Below are positions 1 through 9,051 of a stretch of DNA of 64,000 bases, one piece after another (the first letter of the stretch is position 1; each line of letters begins with the position of its first letter). The notes under the pieces are model-generated. The model had not been told where the DNA came from. It worked only from the letters and a program-made list of their open reading frames with translations, and did not search any database. The DNA is from Ectorhizobium quercum (GTDB lineage Bacteria; Pseudomonadota; Alphaproteobacteria; Rhizobiales; Rhizobiaceae): contig NZ_JANFPI010000001.1 of NCBI RefSeq assembly GCF_026552795.1, positions 1 to 64,000 of the forward strand, written 5' to 3'. A program made the translations under genes and the position numbers.

Positions 1-78
1 ACCCTCGCCGTCGAGAACCATCCGCACCGCGCGCTCGCGGACCTCCGGGGAAAACTTGTTCGTCGTCTTGCTCATCAT
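1..78 (-). CDS. IS3-family transposase OrfA, N-terminal 26 residues
   Basis: The minus strand encodes MMSKTTNKFSPEVRERAVRM and continues out of the window. This is the usual beginning of OrfA, the helix-turn-helix subunit of IS3-family transposases, which recognises the IS ends before the OrfAB fusion carries out transposition. A purine-rich AAGGTGGAG lies directly before two adjacent ATG codons at 78 and 75, so either may be the start. Only the first 26 codons are visible, so integrity of the gene cannot be judged. Confidence 0.72.
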   Translation of the reverse strand, partial: MMSKTTNKFSPEVRERAVRMVLDGEG

Positions 79-128
79 GCTCCACCTTACTCAAGAGTTG
101 GAGCCTCCGGCAAACCCGGAGCGGTTCC
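1..128 (-). mobile_element. Terminal part of an IS3-family insertion sequence
   Basis: The window opens inside an insertion sequence that reads leftwards. Its outer end lies near base 128: read on the minus strand, the end is GGAACCGCTCCGGGTTTGCC, followed by a short leader and the start of an OrfA-type transposase gene. The IS appears to have inserted into an older IS481-like transposase remnant that resumes at about base 133. Family assignment rests on the OrfA N-terminus and the form of the end; the other end lies outside the window, so a target duplication cannot be tested. Confidence 0.7.
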
Positions 129-132
129 GCAT

Positions 133-372
133 CTGACGCGATCGTCATTGTATCGATGCCTGCAGCGTCATGGGATTTCAAGACTGCCGAATGTGGATGG
201 CGACAAGCCATCGAGGAAGACGTTCAAGGCCTACGCAGACATCCCGAAGAACCGCAACGGACCAACCGCACGGTTCCGGGGGCATCCGTTCGACCGGGCA
301 TGCTGGCGACACTGTATCGAGCACAGGCTGACCAAACCCAAGCATCCCTGGACGAACGGCCAGGTCGAGCGG
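133..372 (+). pseudogene. Degenerate IS481-like integrase-core transposase fragment
   Basis: The frame reads LTRSSLYRCLQRHGISRLP, then jumps directly to DIPKNRNGPTARFRGHPFD and ends in HPWTNGQVER. In intact integrase-core transposases of this kind about 60-70 residues, carrying the first catalytic Asp strands, lie between the first two blocks; here they are deleted. The reading frame leaves the family right after the NGQVER motif, where the catalytic Glu region should continue. The fragment abuts the IS3-type end at about 128, so it was probably the target of that insertion. It cannot encode an active enzyme. Confidence 0.7.
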
Positions 373-563
373 AATGATCTCCAGAACCTGCGATCCAAGT
401 TCAATCCAGTCTTTGTCGCCAGCTCGCAGAACATCAGGGAGGGGGACCGGCTGCTATTGGGATGTACCTGCTCAATTATCGGGAGTCGGATGGGGAACTG
501 CACCATCGATTGCTTCATTACTTCTTGAAGACAAGCATCCAGACGTGTGGGGAGAGTTCCGAT

Positions 564-1253
564 TTGCCGATCATTGCGACAGCCGCCTGGTCCATTCCGA
601 AAACGGTGGCCGATCGGTTCGCCCGCGAGGGCAGCGGACTGACCCGATACGCATCGGTGTTCGCCGGCGTGGAAATCAACTCCACCTTCTACCGCCGGCA
701 CAAACCGTCGACTTTCGCCCGCTGGGCCGAGTCCGTACCAGGCAGCTTTCGGTTTTCGGTGAAGATCCCCAGGGAGATCACGCATGTCCGGGCAATGAAA
801 GATATCCGCGAACGGTTCGACATCTTTCTTGAGGACATTGCACCGCTCGGTGAGAAGCGTGGGCCTCTGCTCTTCCAGCTGCCTCCTTCGCTGGCGTTCG
901 ATCCTGATGAGATGGAAACCGCGCTCAAGACAATACGGAACGCGGATCAAGGAATGATCGTCATCGAGGTGCGGCACAAAAGTTGGCGGCCGGACGAAGC
1001 GGTCGCCCTGTTGAGGAAATATTCGGTCGACCGGGTTCTCGCCGACCCTGCGCCGGTGTGGTCGGCCGAGACTTTCACAGATCCGCCGCGCTATGTCCGT
1101 CTGCACGGTAAACCGAAAATCTACTACTCGCGCTATACCGACGAAGAAATCAGGTCGTTTTCCAGACGTCTGGCGTCCGACAGCTGGTGCGTCTTCGATA
1201 ACACCGCCTCGGGGGCTGCGATCGAAAACGCGCTGACGATGCTCGCATTGTGA
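564..1253 (+). CDS. DUF72 (YecE-like) family protein
   Basis: The protein (229 residues from the chosen start) matches the DUF72 TIM-barrel-like family, whose biochemical role is not settled. Recognisable blocks are TAAWSIPKTVA at the N-terminus, the conserved VEINSTFYRRHKPSTFARWA, the FSVKIPREITHVR strand, GPLLFQLPPS, the VIEVRHKSW motif, YVRLHG and the C-terminal CVFDNTASGAA. A longer frame opens at ATG 462, but its first 34 residues run through IS debris. TTG 564 is preceded by GGGGAG at good spacing and places the family motif at the N-terminus, so I take TTG as the start. It is the only apparently intact gene in the IS-riddled first 2 kb. Confidence 0.8.
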   Translation: MPIIATAAWSIPKTVADRFAREGSGLTRYASVFAGVEINSTFYRRHKPSTFARWAESVPGSFRFSVKIPREITHVRAMKDIRERFDIFLEDIAPLGEKRGPLLFQLPPSLAFDPDEMETALKTIRNADQGMIVIEVRHKSWRPDEAVALLRKYSVDRVLADPAPVWSAETFTDPPRYVRLHGKPKIYYSRYTDEEIRSFSRRLASDSWCVFDNTASGAAIENALTMLAL

Positions 1254-1479
1254 CGAACACCTTCGCGGTCGCGGAGAGTGGTGCCTCGAATGGCGCAAGC
1301 CCGAGGGAGTGTGGTTCGTGGCATTCCACTCACCTTGATTATCGAGCCTTTCTCGATACCGCCGGCAAATCCATGCGGCATATCAGAAGAACATCGGCAG
1401 CACTGTCGTCGATCCTGAACTGCTCACCTGTGCCGAGTGGCAGCAGTACTCGCTGGAGAGCTGGTTGCCCTTGGCTCGG
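1254..1479. other. Gap with no recognisable gene
   Basis: This stretch lies between the DUF72 gene and the ISL3-like transposase remnant. Open frames are present on both strands, but none has a product I recognise and they lack convincing ribosome sites. It may include the decayed 5' part of the same transposase. Confidence 0.4.
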
Positions 1480-2000
1480 CAATGGCCGGGAACAAGGTAT
1501 ACGAAACGCGGCGGCGCTCTGGCGCGAGATGCGTGCGGAAGGCTTTCATGGGCAGAGCGGTGTCGTTTCGTAATGGGCGCAGCCCCGACGGCTTGCGGAA
1601 AAGGTAAATCGGAGTCAGCTGGCGCGAATACCATCAGAACGGGTTTTCGCGCGCTTGGTGACATTAGCGCGCGATGAGCTGACGACGTCCGAGACGATTT
1701 TGGTGGCGGCCATTGCAGGAAACGTTCCGGAGCGGGTTGTCGGCCGCACGATGATCCTCGTCTTCCAGTCCATGATCCGCTCGAAGGCGGCTGAAAACGG
1801 GATGACTGGCTCCATGTGACGAAGGAGAGCTTGGTCGGGTCGCTCGCCAATGACGTCGGGAAGGACATCGCCGTGGTCCGCAACACGATCATCAACCGTC
1901 GTCCAACGGGCAGACGGAAGGGCAGATCGCGCGCCCGAAACCCATGAAAAGCCAGATTAAACTCGATCTGCTTCGGGCACGATTGATCGGGGCAACGTAA
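1480..2000 (+). pseudogene. Frameshifted ISL3-family transposase remnant (C-terminal half)
   Basis: Three pieces in different frames line up with the C-terminal half of ISL3-type transposases. NAAALWREMRAEGFHGQSGV (to 1573) matches the GC-rich inter-domain segment. At about 1640-1819 comes LTTSETILVAAIAGNVPERV followed by a FQSMIR segment, then ESLVGSLANDVGKDIAVVRN. The last piece (about 1897-2000) is SNGQTEGQI followed by a degenerate KLDLLRARLIGAT end and a stop, which is how these proteins end. At least two frameshifts and an in-frame stop separate the pieces, and the N-terminal half was not found. The piece order is intact, so this is decay rather than shuffling. Confidence 0.68.
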
Positions 2001-2487
2001 GAGTTGCCCTTCGGCGAATTTGCGTCAGAACCAATTTTCCGTGGAAACGCCGGGTCAGTTCTCAGTGGCAACCAACGGCGACAACGCCCTTGTCTCGGAT
2101 CATACGCCTGCACTCCCCTCCGCTCGGGTCTGCCAATTATGACGATCGCCTCTAACTCCCCTCATGCTGCATGCCAGACTTGCGAAAGTCGTATGTCTCC
2201 TGAAGACGTCAGGTCCTTTCGAGAGGCGAATCCATTTTTCGGACAGCGGTGTTTATGAGTTGTAAATCATATTAATGCGCAATCATAGGAAGTATTCGCC
2301 ATTGGCGGAACCTATGCCTCGATGAGGCTTTAATGGCTACATGATCCGAGTTGGATTGCGGATTTTATATTTCCCTGAAGAAATAAAAGTAGTTTCAATG
2401 TAATGTTGAATATTATTTCAAGTAATTTTCCTGGAAATGAAGCATGTCCAGTTCGATTTCCCTTGTTTCCTCTTTGGAGAAGATGAT
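2001..2487. promoter_or_regulatory. AT-rich leader and promoter region of the adhesin operon
   Basis: No gene was recognised in these 487 bases. The last ~250 bases are clearly richer in A and T than the surrounding coding DNA, with runs such as TTTTATATTT and GAATATTATTTC. They directly precede the adhesin start and are the likely site of promoter and regulator binding. I could not single out a convincing -35/-10 pair. Confidence 0.4.
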
Positions 2488-5400
2488 ATGCCAGTAACGA
2501 TTACGAGCAAGGTCGACGGTTCCGTAGAAACGGTTTCAGGCAGCGAGATTGCATTGAGCGGGCCCAGCGTCGTGACGCTATCCCTGAGCCCGCGGGCTGT
2601 CGCTGAATACCAGCGCACTGGCGACGATCTCATGATCGTGTTGCGCAACGGAGAGACGATCCGCATTTCGCAGTTCTTTGCCGCCCAGGAGGGAGGGCAG
2701 AACGAACTCGTTCTGGAAGATGAGGACGGGACGCTCTGGCTCGGCGAAAACAGCGAAGGCCTGGCCGACTTCAGCTTCTCCGAAATCGCGTCGGTCGACC
2801 AGCTCGTCGGCGCATCCGGCGACTTTTCCCCCGTTCTCCTTGGTCTTGCCGCGCTTGCCGGTGGCGGCGCTCTCATAGCTGCGGGGTCTGGTGGTGGAAG
2901 TGGAAATGGTGATGACTCGGATGCAGATGCCGACGCCGATACGGACGCTGACGCTGACGCAGATGCGGACGCCGACGCCGACTCGGATGCAGATACCGAA
3001 GCCCCCGAGGCACCGAGGGAACTGGCCATCCACGAGACGGGCAGCCACACGACGGGACGAGGCGAGCCGGGTGCGAAGGTTACGATCCTCAACGAGGCCG
3101 GCGAGGTCGTCGGTGAAGGTATCGTCGGAGACGACGGCACGTTCCTCGTTGAACATGATCCCCCGCAGCAGCATGGTCGCCCCCTTGAGGTTTTCCTGGA
3201 GGATGCCGCCGGAAACCGGTCGGAATCCGGCTTCATCAATGCTCCGGATCTCATCCCTCCGGATGCCCCCACCGATCTGGCTGTCAATGATGCCGGCACC
3301 GAGTTGACCGGGCAAGGCGAGCCGGGCGCACGCGTGATCGTGACGAACGCGGCCGGCGAGATCGTCGGTGAGGGAGTGGTCGGAGATGATGGTGCATTCT
3401 CTATCGATCTCGATCCCGCACAACTGGATGGCGGCGAGCTTGAAGTCGTCCTTGTCGATGATGCCGGAAATCAGTCGGAATCCGGTCTGGTGACGGCTCC
3501 CACAGACGATTCGGACGCCGATGCTGATGCGGATGCCGACGCAGACGCAGACGCCGATGCTGATGCAGACGCCGATGCTGATGCTGATGCTGATGCCGAC
3601 GCGGACGCTGATGCAGACGCCGACGCCGACGCCGACGCTGATGCAGACGCCGACGCCGACGCTGATGCCGATGCCGATGCTGATGCGGACGCTGATGCGG
3701 ATGCCGACGCTGATGCAGACGCCGACGCTGACGCGGATGCCGATGCTGATGCCGACGCAGACGCAGACGCCGATGCGGATGCCGACGCAGACGCAGACGC
3801 AGACGCCGATGCGGATGCAGACGCTGACGCGGATGCCGACGCTGATGCAGACGCCGACGCCGACGCTGATGCTGATGCCGACGCGGATGCTGATGCTGAT
3901 GCGGATGCCGATGCAGACGCCGACGCGGATGCGGATGCCGACGCGGATGCTGATGCGGATGCGGACGCTGATGCAGACGCGGATGCCGATGCGGATGCGG
4001 ATGCCGATGCGGACGCTGATGCGGATGCAGACGCCGACGCTGACGCCGATGCCGATGCGGATGCTGACGCTGACGCTGATGCCGATGCCGATGCGGATGC
4101 GGATGCCGACGCTGACGCCGATGCCGATGCGGATGCGGACGCCGACGCGGATGCCGATGCGGACGCGGATGCTGATGCCGATGCCGATGCGGATGCGGAT
4201 GCCGATGCGGACGCTGATGCGGATGCAGACGCCGACGCTGACGCCGACGCTGACGCCGATGCCGATGCCGATGCGGACGCGGATGCTGATGCCGATGCCG
4301 ATGCCGACGCAGACGCCGATGCGGATGCAGACGCTGATGCAGACGCTGACGCGGATGCCGACGCTGATGCAGACGCCGACGCCGACGCCGATGCTGATGC
4401 CGACGCGGATGCTGATGCTGATGCGGATGCCGATGCAGACGCCGACGCGGATGCCGACGCGGATGCGGATGCCGACGCGGACGCGGACGCGGATGCTGAT
4501 GCGGATGCGGACGCTGATGCGGATGCGGACGCTGATGCAGACGCGGATGCCGATGCAGACGCCGATGCCGACGCCGACGCCGACGCTGATGCAGACGCCG
4601 ACGCTGATGCAGACGCCGACGCCGACGCCGACGCCGATGCTGATGCAGACGCGGATGCAGACGCTGACGCGGATGCCGACGCTGATGCAGACGCCGACGC
4701 CGACGCTGATGCTGATGCCGACGCGGATGCGGATGCCGACGCTGACGCCGATGCCGACGCTGACGCCGATGCCGACGCCGACGCGGACGCCGATGCAGAC
4801 GCCGACGCGGATGCCGACGCGGATGCGGATGCCGACGCTGACGCCGATGCCGATGCGGACGCGGATGCTGATGCCGATGCCGATGCAGACGCCGACGCCG
4901 ATGCAGACGCTGATGCAGACGCTGATGCAGACGCCGATGCAGACGCCGATGCCGATGCCGACGCCGACGCGGACGCGGATGCGGATGCCGACGCAGACGC
5001 AGACGCAGACGCTGATGCAGACGCCGATGCCGATGCCGACGCCGACGCGGACGCGGATGCCGATGCCGACGCAGACGCCGACGCGGATGCGGATGCCGAC
5101 GCCGATGCCGATGCGGACGCCGACGCGGATGCCGATGCGGATGCGGATGCCGACGCCGACGCCGATGCTGATGCTGATGCCGATGCCGACGCCGACGCCG
5201 ACGCTGATGCCGATGCGGATGCGGATGCCGACGCTGACGCCGATGCCGACGCCGACGCCGACGCGGACGCGGATGCTGATGCGGATGCCGACGCAGACGC
5301 AGACGCAGACGCAGACGCCGATGCCGACGCCGATGCTGACGCTGATGCCGACGCGGACGCGGACGCTGATGCCGACGCTGATGCGGACGCCGATGCTGAT

Positions 5401-7563
5401 GCCGACGCGGATGCCGACGCGGATGCCGATGCCGACGCGGATGCCGACGCCGACGCCGACGCGGACGCGGATGCCGATGCGGATGCTGATGCGGACGCGG
5501 ACGCGGACGCCGACGCCGACGCGGACGCGGATGCTGATGCTGATGCGGACGCCGATGCAGACGCCGACGCCGATGCAGACGCCGATGCGGATGCAGACGC
5601 TGATGCGGATGCCGATGCGGATGCGGATGCGGATGCTGACGCTGACGCTGACGCTGACGCGGATGCCGACGTGCAGGCGTTCGATGACGTTATTGCGGCG
5701 GAGGTGGCGCTTTCACCGGTGATGAGCCAGCGTGTTCAGACGCAGTCTGACAATGTGCTGATCAACGTCGGAAACTTCTCGCAGAGCTTCCAGTTCGATG
5801 TGCCCGCAGGGGTTACGACCGACGCTTCCTTCGTAGTTTCCGTGTCCGGCCTGGTCGGGCTGCTGGACAATGCCGCGGCCACGCTGGAGGTTCTGGTCGA
5901 TGGCAACTGGGTCACGCTCGGCGACTCGTCGCAGGGCGGCCTGCTCGATCTTCTCGGACTGGCCGGAGAAGGCGTGCGGATCGACGTCGAGGACCTTCAG
6001 TCCGGCTCCTACCGGCTGAATTACAGTGGTGGCGGCCTGGTGGGTGTCGGCACGACCATCGACCTTGAGGCCACGCTCGACGATACCAGCCTGACCGACT
6101 TCACGGGCACCGGCGGCCCCGCCGTGGAGGGAAGCCTTCTCGACGGCAGCGGCAGCGGCGGCGAGCCCGACCTGCTGGGACCGGGCGGTCTGGCGGTGTT
6201 GCAGATCGACATCGACGGCACGGGCAACTTCGTCGAGGTCACGGACGGTCTCGTGGTCGAGGGCGAGTATGGCACGCTGACCGTCAATGCCGATGGCAGC
6301 TACAGCTATCAGGTGAACGACGACGCAACGGCGGTCGGTAAGGTCGACAGCTTCGCCTACAAGCTGGTGCATCCGACCGCCGGCGAAGCGACGGCGAACC
6401 TGCACGTGCAGATCGGCAGCCCCGACGCCTTCCTGACCTGGGATCCCGACAACCCGTCGGCGGCGGCCGCAACGATGGTGGCCAACGACAACATGGACAC
6501 GGCCGGCATCGAGGTCACCAACCTCGTGACGACCGAAGAAGTCCCCAATGCCATCCAGTACACCAGCGTGCTGCTCTTCGGCGGATCGGGCAATTTTGAT
6601 TTCACCATCGATGCGGATACCGTATCCGATGCCACTTTCAACATCAGTTCGAGCGGGCTGGTCAATCTTCTGACGTCGCTCAATTTCAGCCTTTCCCAGA
6701 ACATCGGCGGCACCTGGGTGCAGATTTCCGATGGCTCGGACGGCGGCCTGATCGATCTTGTCGGCATCGGCTCGAATGCCATCCAGGCCAATATCGACGG
6801 CATGTCGGCGGGACAATACCGCCTGACGGTCAGCAATGGCGGTTTGGGGTTAGCCACAACCATCACGGCCAATGCGACGTTCGAGACCACCCATCTCACG
6901 GTGGACGTCCCCGGCGAGCTGACGAACGCCACCGGCAACGTGCTTGCCGACGATGCGCCGGGTTCGGTCTACACCGCGCTGGCGATCAGGGACGAGAACG
7001 GCAATTTCGTCATGCCGGGCGTCGGCGGCGTTACGGTGGACGGCGCCTACGGCCAACTGACCATTACGGCCAGTGGCGACTATACCTACGTTCCCAACTC
7101 CAGCCTCAACAACATCGGATCGAGCGACACCTTCACGTATCAGTTGCTTCATCCGAACGGTGATACGGTGACGGCCGAACTCGTGATCGACATCGCGGAT
7201 GCGGCAACCCTGGGCACGACGGGTCTGATGAGCTTCGCATCCTACGACATGGCCATCGAGGGCGATGTGGTGCCGCTCGGCGATTTCGAGCGGGAAGGCG
7301 ACAGCGATGTCGATGCCCCTCCCTTGCAATACGGCCTTACGGAGGACGTGACCTTAGATGATGCTAATTCAACCTTGGAGATAGAGCTTGCTGACGACGC
7401 TATTATAGGTAATATCGACGATATCAAGGCTGATTCCCTGTCGGGAACGAGCTGGCAAGTATCGTCGGATGGTGCGTTGGCCGGGACGGAAGATCCTCTG
7501 GGCTACATCATCTCAGACCCGTTGATGCAGGATGATGATCTGCATCACGCCGGCAATGTCTGA
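2488..7563 (+). CDS. Giant BapA/LapA-type surface adhesin with (Asp-Ala)n stalk
   Basis: The 1691-residue product is a predicted type I secreted surface protein for adhesion or biofilm formation. Residues 1-130 resemble the BapA prefix domain ([29 protein letters not shown]). A short DA-rich linker is followed by two bacterial Ig-like repeats (about 173-253 and 254-338, with [18 protein letters not shown] and VVGDDGAF). Residues 343-1061 are unbroken Asp-Ala. Two homologous ~230-residue modules follow (about 1079-1310 and 1351-1572), each ending in a VCBS-like [16 protein letters not shown] type unit, then an acidic tail of about 120 residues. No GGxGxD RTX nonapeptides are present, so the secretion signal must lie in the acidic C-terminus. 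ATG 2488 has GGAGAAG at ideal spacing; an upstream in-frame ATG (2437) lacks one. The exporter genes follow directly. Confidence 0.88.
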   Translation: MPVTITSKVDGSVETVSGSEIALSGPSVVTLSLSPRAVAEYQRTGDDLMIVLRNGETIRISQFFAAQEGGQNELVLEDEDGTLWLGENSEGLADFSFSEIASVDQLVGASGDFSPVLLGLAALAGGGALIAAGSGGGSGNGDDSDADADADTDADADADADADADSDADTEAPEAPRELAIHETGSHTTGRGEPGAKVTILNEAGEVVGEGIVGDDGTFLVEHDPPQQHGRPLEVFLEDAAGNRSESGFINAPDLIPPDAPTDLAVNDAGTELTGQGEPGARVIVTNAAGEIVGEGVVGDDGAFSIDLDPAQLDGGELEVVLVDDAGNQSESGLVTAPTDDSDADADADADADADADADADADADADADADADADADADADADADADADADADADADADADADADADADADADADADADADADADADADADADADADADADADADADADADADADADADADADADADADADADADADADADADADADADADADADADADADADADADADADADADADADADADADADADADADADADADADADADADADADADADADADADADADADADADADADADADADADADADADADADADADADADADADADADADADADADADADADADADADADADADADADADADADADADADADADADADADADADADADADADADADADADADADADADADADADADADADADADADADADADADADADADADADADADADADADADADADADADADADADADADADADADADADADADADADADADADADADADADADADADADADADADADADADADADADADADADADADADADADADADADADADADADADADADADADADADADADADADADADADADADADADADADADADADADADADADADADADADADADADADADADADADADADADADADADADADADADADADADADADADADADADADADADADADADADADADADADADADADADADADADADADADADADADADADADADADADADADADADADADADADADADADADADADADADADADADADADVQAFDDVIAAEVALSPVMSQRVQTQSDNVLINVGNFSQSFQFDVPAGVTTDASFVVSVSGLVGLLDNAAATLEVLVDGNWVTLGDSSQGGLLDLLGLAGEGVRIDVEDLQSGSYRLNYSGGGLVGVGTTIDLEATLDDTSLTDFTGTGGPAVEGSLLDGSGSGGEPDLLGPGGLAVLQIDIDGTGNFVEVTDGLVVEGEYGTLTVNADGSYSYQVNDDATAVGKVDSFAYKLVHPTAGEATANLHVQIGSPDAFLTWDPDNPSAAAATMVANDNMDTAGIEVTNLVTTEEVPNAIQYTSVLLFGGSGNFDFTIDADTVSDATFNISSSGLVNLLTSLNFSLSQNIGGTWVQISDGSDGGLIDLVGIGSNAIQANIDGMSAGQYRLTVSNGGLGLATTITANATFETTHLTVDVPGELTNATGNVLADDAPGSVYTALAIRDENGNFVMPGVGGVTVDGAYGQLTITASGDYTYVPNSSLNNIGSSDTFTYQLLHPNGDTVTAELVIDIADAATLGTTGLMSFASYDMAIEGDVVPLGDFEREGDSDVDAPPLQYGLTEDVTLDDANSTLEIELADDAIIGNIDDIKADSLSGTSWQVSSDGALAGTEDPLGYIISDPLMQDDDLHHAGNV
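3514..5670 (+). repeat. Hexanucleotide GAYGCN tract encoding (Asp-Ala)359-Asp
   Basis: The 2157 bases are 359 tandem GAYGCN hexamers plus one GAC, without a single non-Asp, non-Ala codon. All four Ala codons and both Asp codons are mixed in an irregular order, so the DNA is not a simple microsatellite although the protein is perfectly repetitive. Longer blocks recur: the 24-mer beginning GCAGACGCTGACGCGGATGC occurs at 3817, 4339 and 4657, and a block of about 60 bases starting at 3985 recurs at 4183. This indicates growth by unequal exchange or slippage of multi-hexamer units. By analogy with the Ser-Asp stalks of staphylococcal Clf/Sdr proteins it is probably a spacer. Confidence 0.95.
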
Positions 7564-7580
7564 CCCCGTACATCTCGAAA

Positions 7581-7603
7581 CCGCCGGGTTGAACGCCCGG
7601 CGG
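7581..7603 (+). terminator. Hairpin between adhesin and exporter genes
   Basis: CCGCCGGG and CCCGGCGG form a perfect 8-bp GC stem around a TTGAACG loop, 17 bases after the adhesin stop. There is no T-run after it, so it is better read as an attenuator or mRNA-stabilising hairpin than a full intrinsic terminator. It would let the adhesin message accumulate above that of the secretion genes. Confidence 0.5.
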
Positions 7604-7611
7604 GCTGGAAA

Positions 7612-9051
7612 GTGGGAAGATGCTTTCGCGGATATTCACCACGGGAGCTCGTCATCATCAAAAGCTGGGCGGCATTATTCATGATTCTTCTTCTTGCGTC
7701 GTGCCAGACGTCGGCAGATGGCGGCCGATCCGCAGGCAAAGGCGGACAACAGGGACGGGACGGGCGGGCCATGCCGGCCACGCCCGGCCCGCCGGGCGGG
7801 AGGGCGGAAGCGGCTGCTGTCTCGGCGGCGAAAACCGCGCCCCTGACGTTCGAGACGGCGGTCGTCCGGGCGCTTGCATGGCATCCGGCGATCGACGAGG
7901 CCGTGGGGCAGATCTATCGCGCCGAAGAGCGGATCGCGGAGGCCAAAGCCGGTTACTATCCGAAGATCAGCGCCGGCGTCGATTCCGGATACCGCAGCAC
8001 CAGCGGCTGGGGTCCGCGGCTCAATGTTTCCGCATCGCAGATGATCTATGATTTCGGCAAGGCGGCAAGCTCGGTCGACACGCAGGCGGCGGGCCGCAAC
8101 GTCGCCGATGCCCGTCTCCTGCTCGCTACCGACACCCTTGCCCGCGATACCGCGCAGGCGGTCATCGAACTCCAGCGCTACCGCCGGCTGTCGCGGCTGG
8201 CGCAGGAGCAGCTTAATGGCGTGCAGGCCATCGCACGGCTCGTCAAGGAACGCAGCGACCGCGGGGCCAGCACCACCTCGGACAGGGTCCAGGCCGATGC
8301 GCGGGTGGAAGCGGCGCTCGCGACGAAACTGCAATACGATTCGGAGCGCGAGCGCTGGCAGGCCAGCCTTTCGGCTCTCCTCGGCGGCGGTCCTGCCAAT
8401 CCGTCCGACGACGTTCCGGCCTGGCTGGCCCGCTCGTGCGATCCTGGCTCGCCCGACTGGTCGCAGGTGCCGGCCATGCTGGAGGCAGAGGCGCAGAAGG
8501 AGGAAGCTGCGGCGCAACTCAAGGCGAGCCGTGCGGAGGCGTTTCCGACGATTTCGCTGGAAGGCGGCGTCGGTTACGACATTCTCGGTTCCAAAGGCTC
8601 GAGCGACGACCTGGACCCCTCCATCGGCGTGAACGTGTCGTGGAGCCTTTTCAACGGCGGACAGCTCGGCGCGCGGGCGCGGGCGGCCGGCCATGCGCTG
8701 AGAGCCGCGGAGGCTTCGCTCCTCAACACCCGTTTCGAAGTGGAGCGCAGCTTCCTGGAAGGGCGCAGCCGGGCCGGAACCCTGGGCCGCCTGCGCGACA
8801 CGCTCCAGTCGCGCTACGACATGATGGTCCAGACCCGCGATCTCTATCGCCATCAGTATCTCGAACTCGGCACGCGCACCCTTCTCGATCTGCTGAATGC
8901 CGAACAGGAGCTGCACGAGGCGCAGTTCCAGACCGCCAACACGGTTCACGACCTCAGGCGCTTGCATGTCGATTGCCTCTATAACACGGGAAGGATGAGA
9001 CAGAGTTTCGGCGTCGAGGCCGCCGCCCTGCGCGGGAGAGGGAGCGGCTGA
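7612..9051 (+). CDS. TolC-family outer-membrane factor of the type I secretion system
   Basis: This 479-residue protein is the outer-membrane channel through which the adhesin would leave the cell. The TolC/LapE fold is visible as two related halves: TFETAVVRALAWHPAIDEAV with YYPKISAGVDSG in the first, and FPTISLEGGVGYD with VSWSLFNGGQLGARARAA plus YLELGTRTLLDLLNAEQEL in the second. The best start is GTG 7612. The N-terminus then has a hydrophobic stretch ending in LLLASC at about residue 31, a good lipobox, so the mature protein may be lipid-anchored on that Cys, as in several OMF proteins. The stop overlaps the next start (TGATG at 9049-9053), indicating translational coupling to the exporter. 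Confidence 0.88.
   Translation: MGRCFRGYSPRELVIIKSWAALFMILLLASCQTSADGGRSAGKGGQQGRDGRAMPATPGPPGGRAEAAAVSAAKTAPLTFETAVVRALAWHPAIDEAVGQIYRAEERIAEAKAGYYPKISAGVDSGYRSTSGWGPRLNVSASQMIYDFGKAASSVDTQAAGRNVADARLLLATDTLARDTAQAVIELQRYRRLSRLAQEQLNGVQAIARLVKERSDRGASTTSDRVQADARVEAALATKLQYDSERERWQASLSALLGGGPANPSDDVPAWLARSCDPGSPDWSQVPAMLEAEAQKEEAAAQLKASRAEAFPTISLEGGVGYDILGSKGSSDDLDPSIGVNVSWSLFNGGQLGARARAAGHALRAAEASLLNTRFEVERSFLEGRSRAGTLGRLRDTLQSRYDMMVQTRDLYRHQYLELGTRTLLDLLNAEQELHEAQFQTANTVHDLRRLHVDCLYNTGRMRQSFGVEAAALRGRGSG

Noticed and set aside
374-832. 152-codon + strand frame overlapping the IS debris and the DUF72 gene.
   Set aside because: It is out of frame with the DUF72 protein, whose family motifs are clear, and has no match.
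2891-5670. DA tract as a CRISPR array or simple VNTR.
   Set aside because: There are no repeat-spacer units, and the variation is strictly synonymous within one long reading frame.
3521-5722. A 733-codon open frame (Met/Thr/Pro/Leu/Gln/Arg-rich) in a second frame of the DA tract.
   Set aside because: GAYGCN repeats cannot form stops in this frame (ATG, ACG and CNG codons only), so the frame is open by composition. It has no ribosome site or domain.
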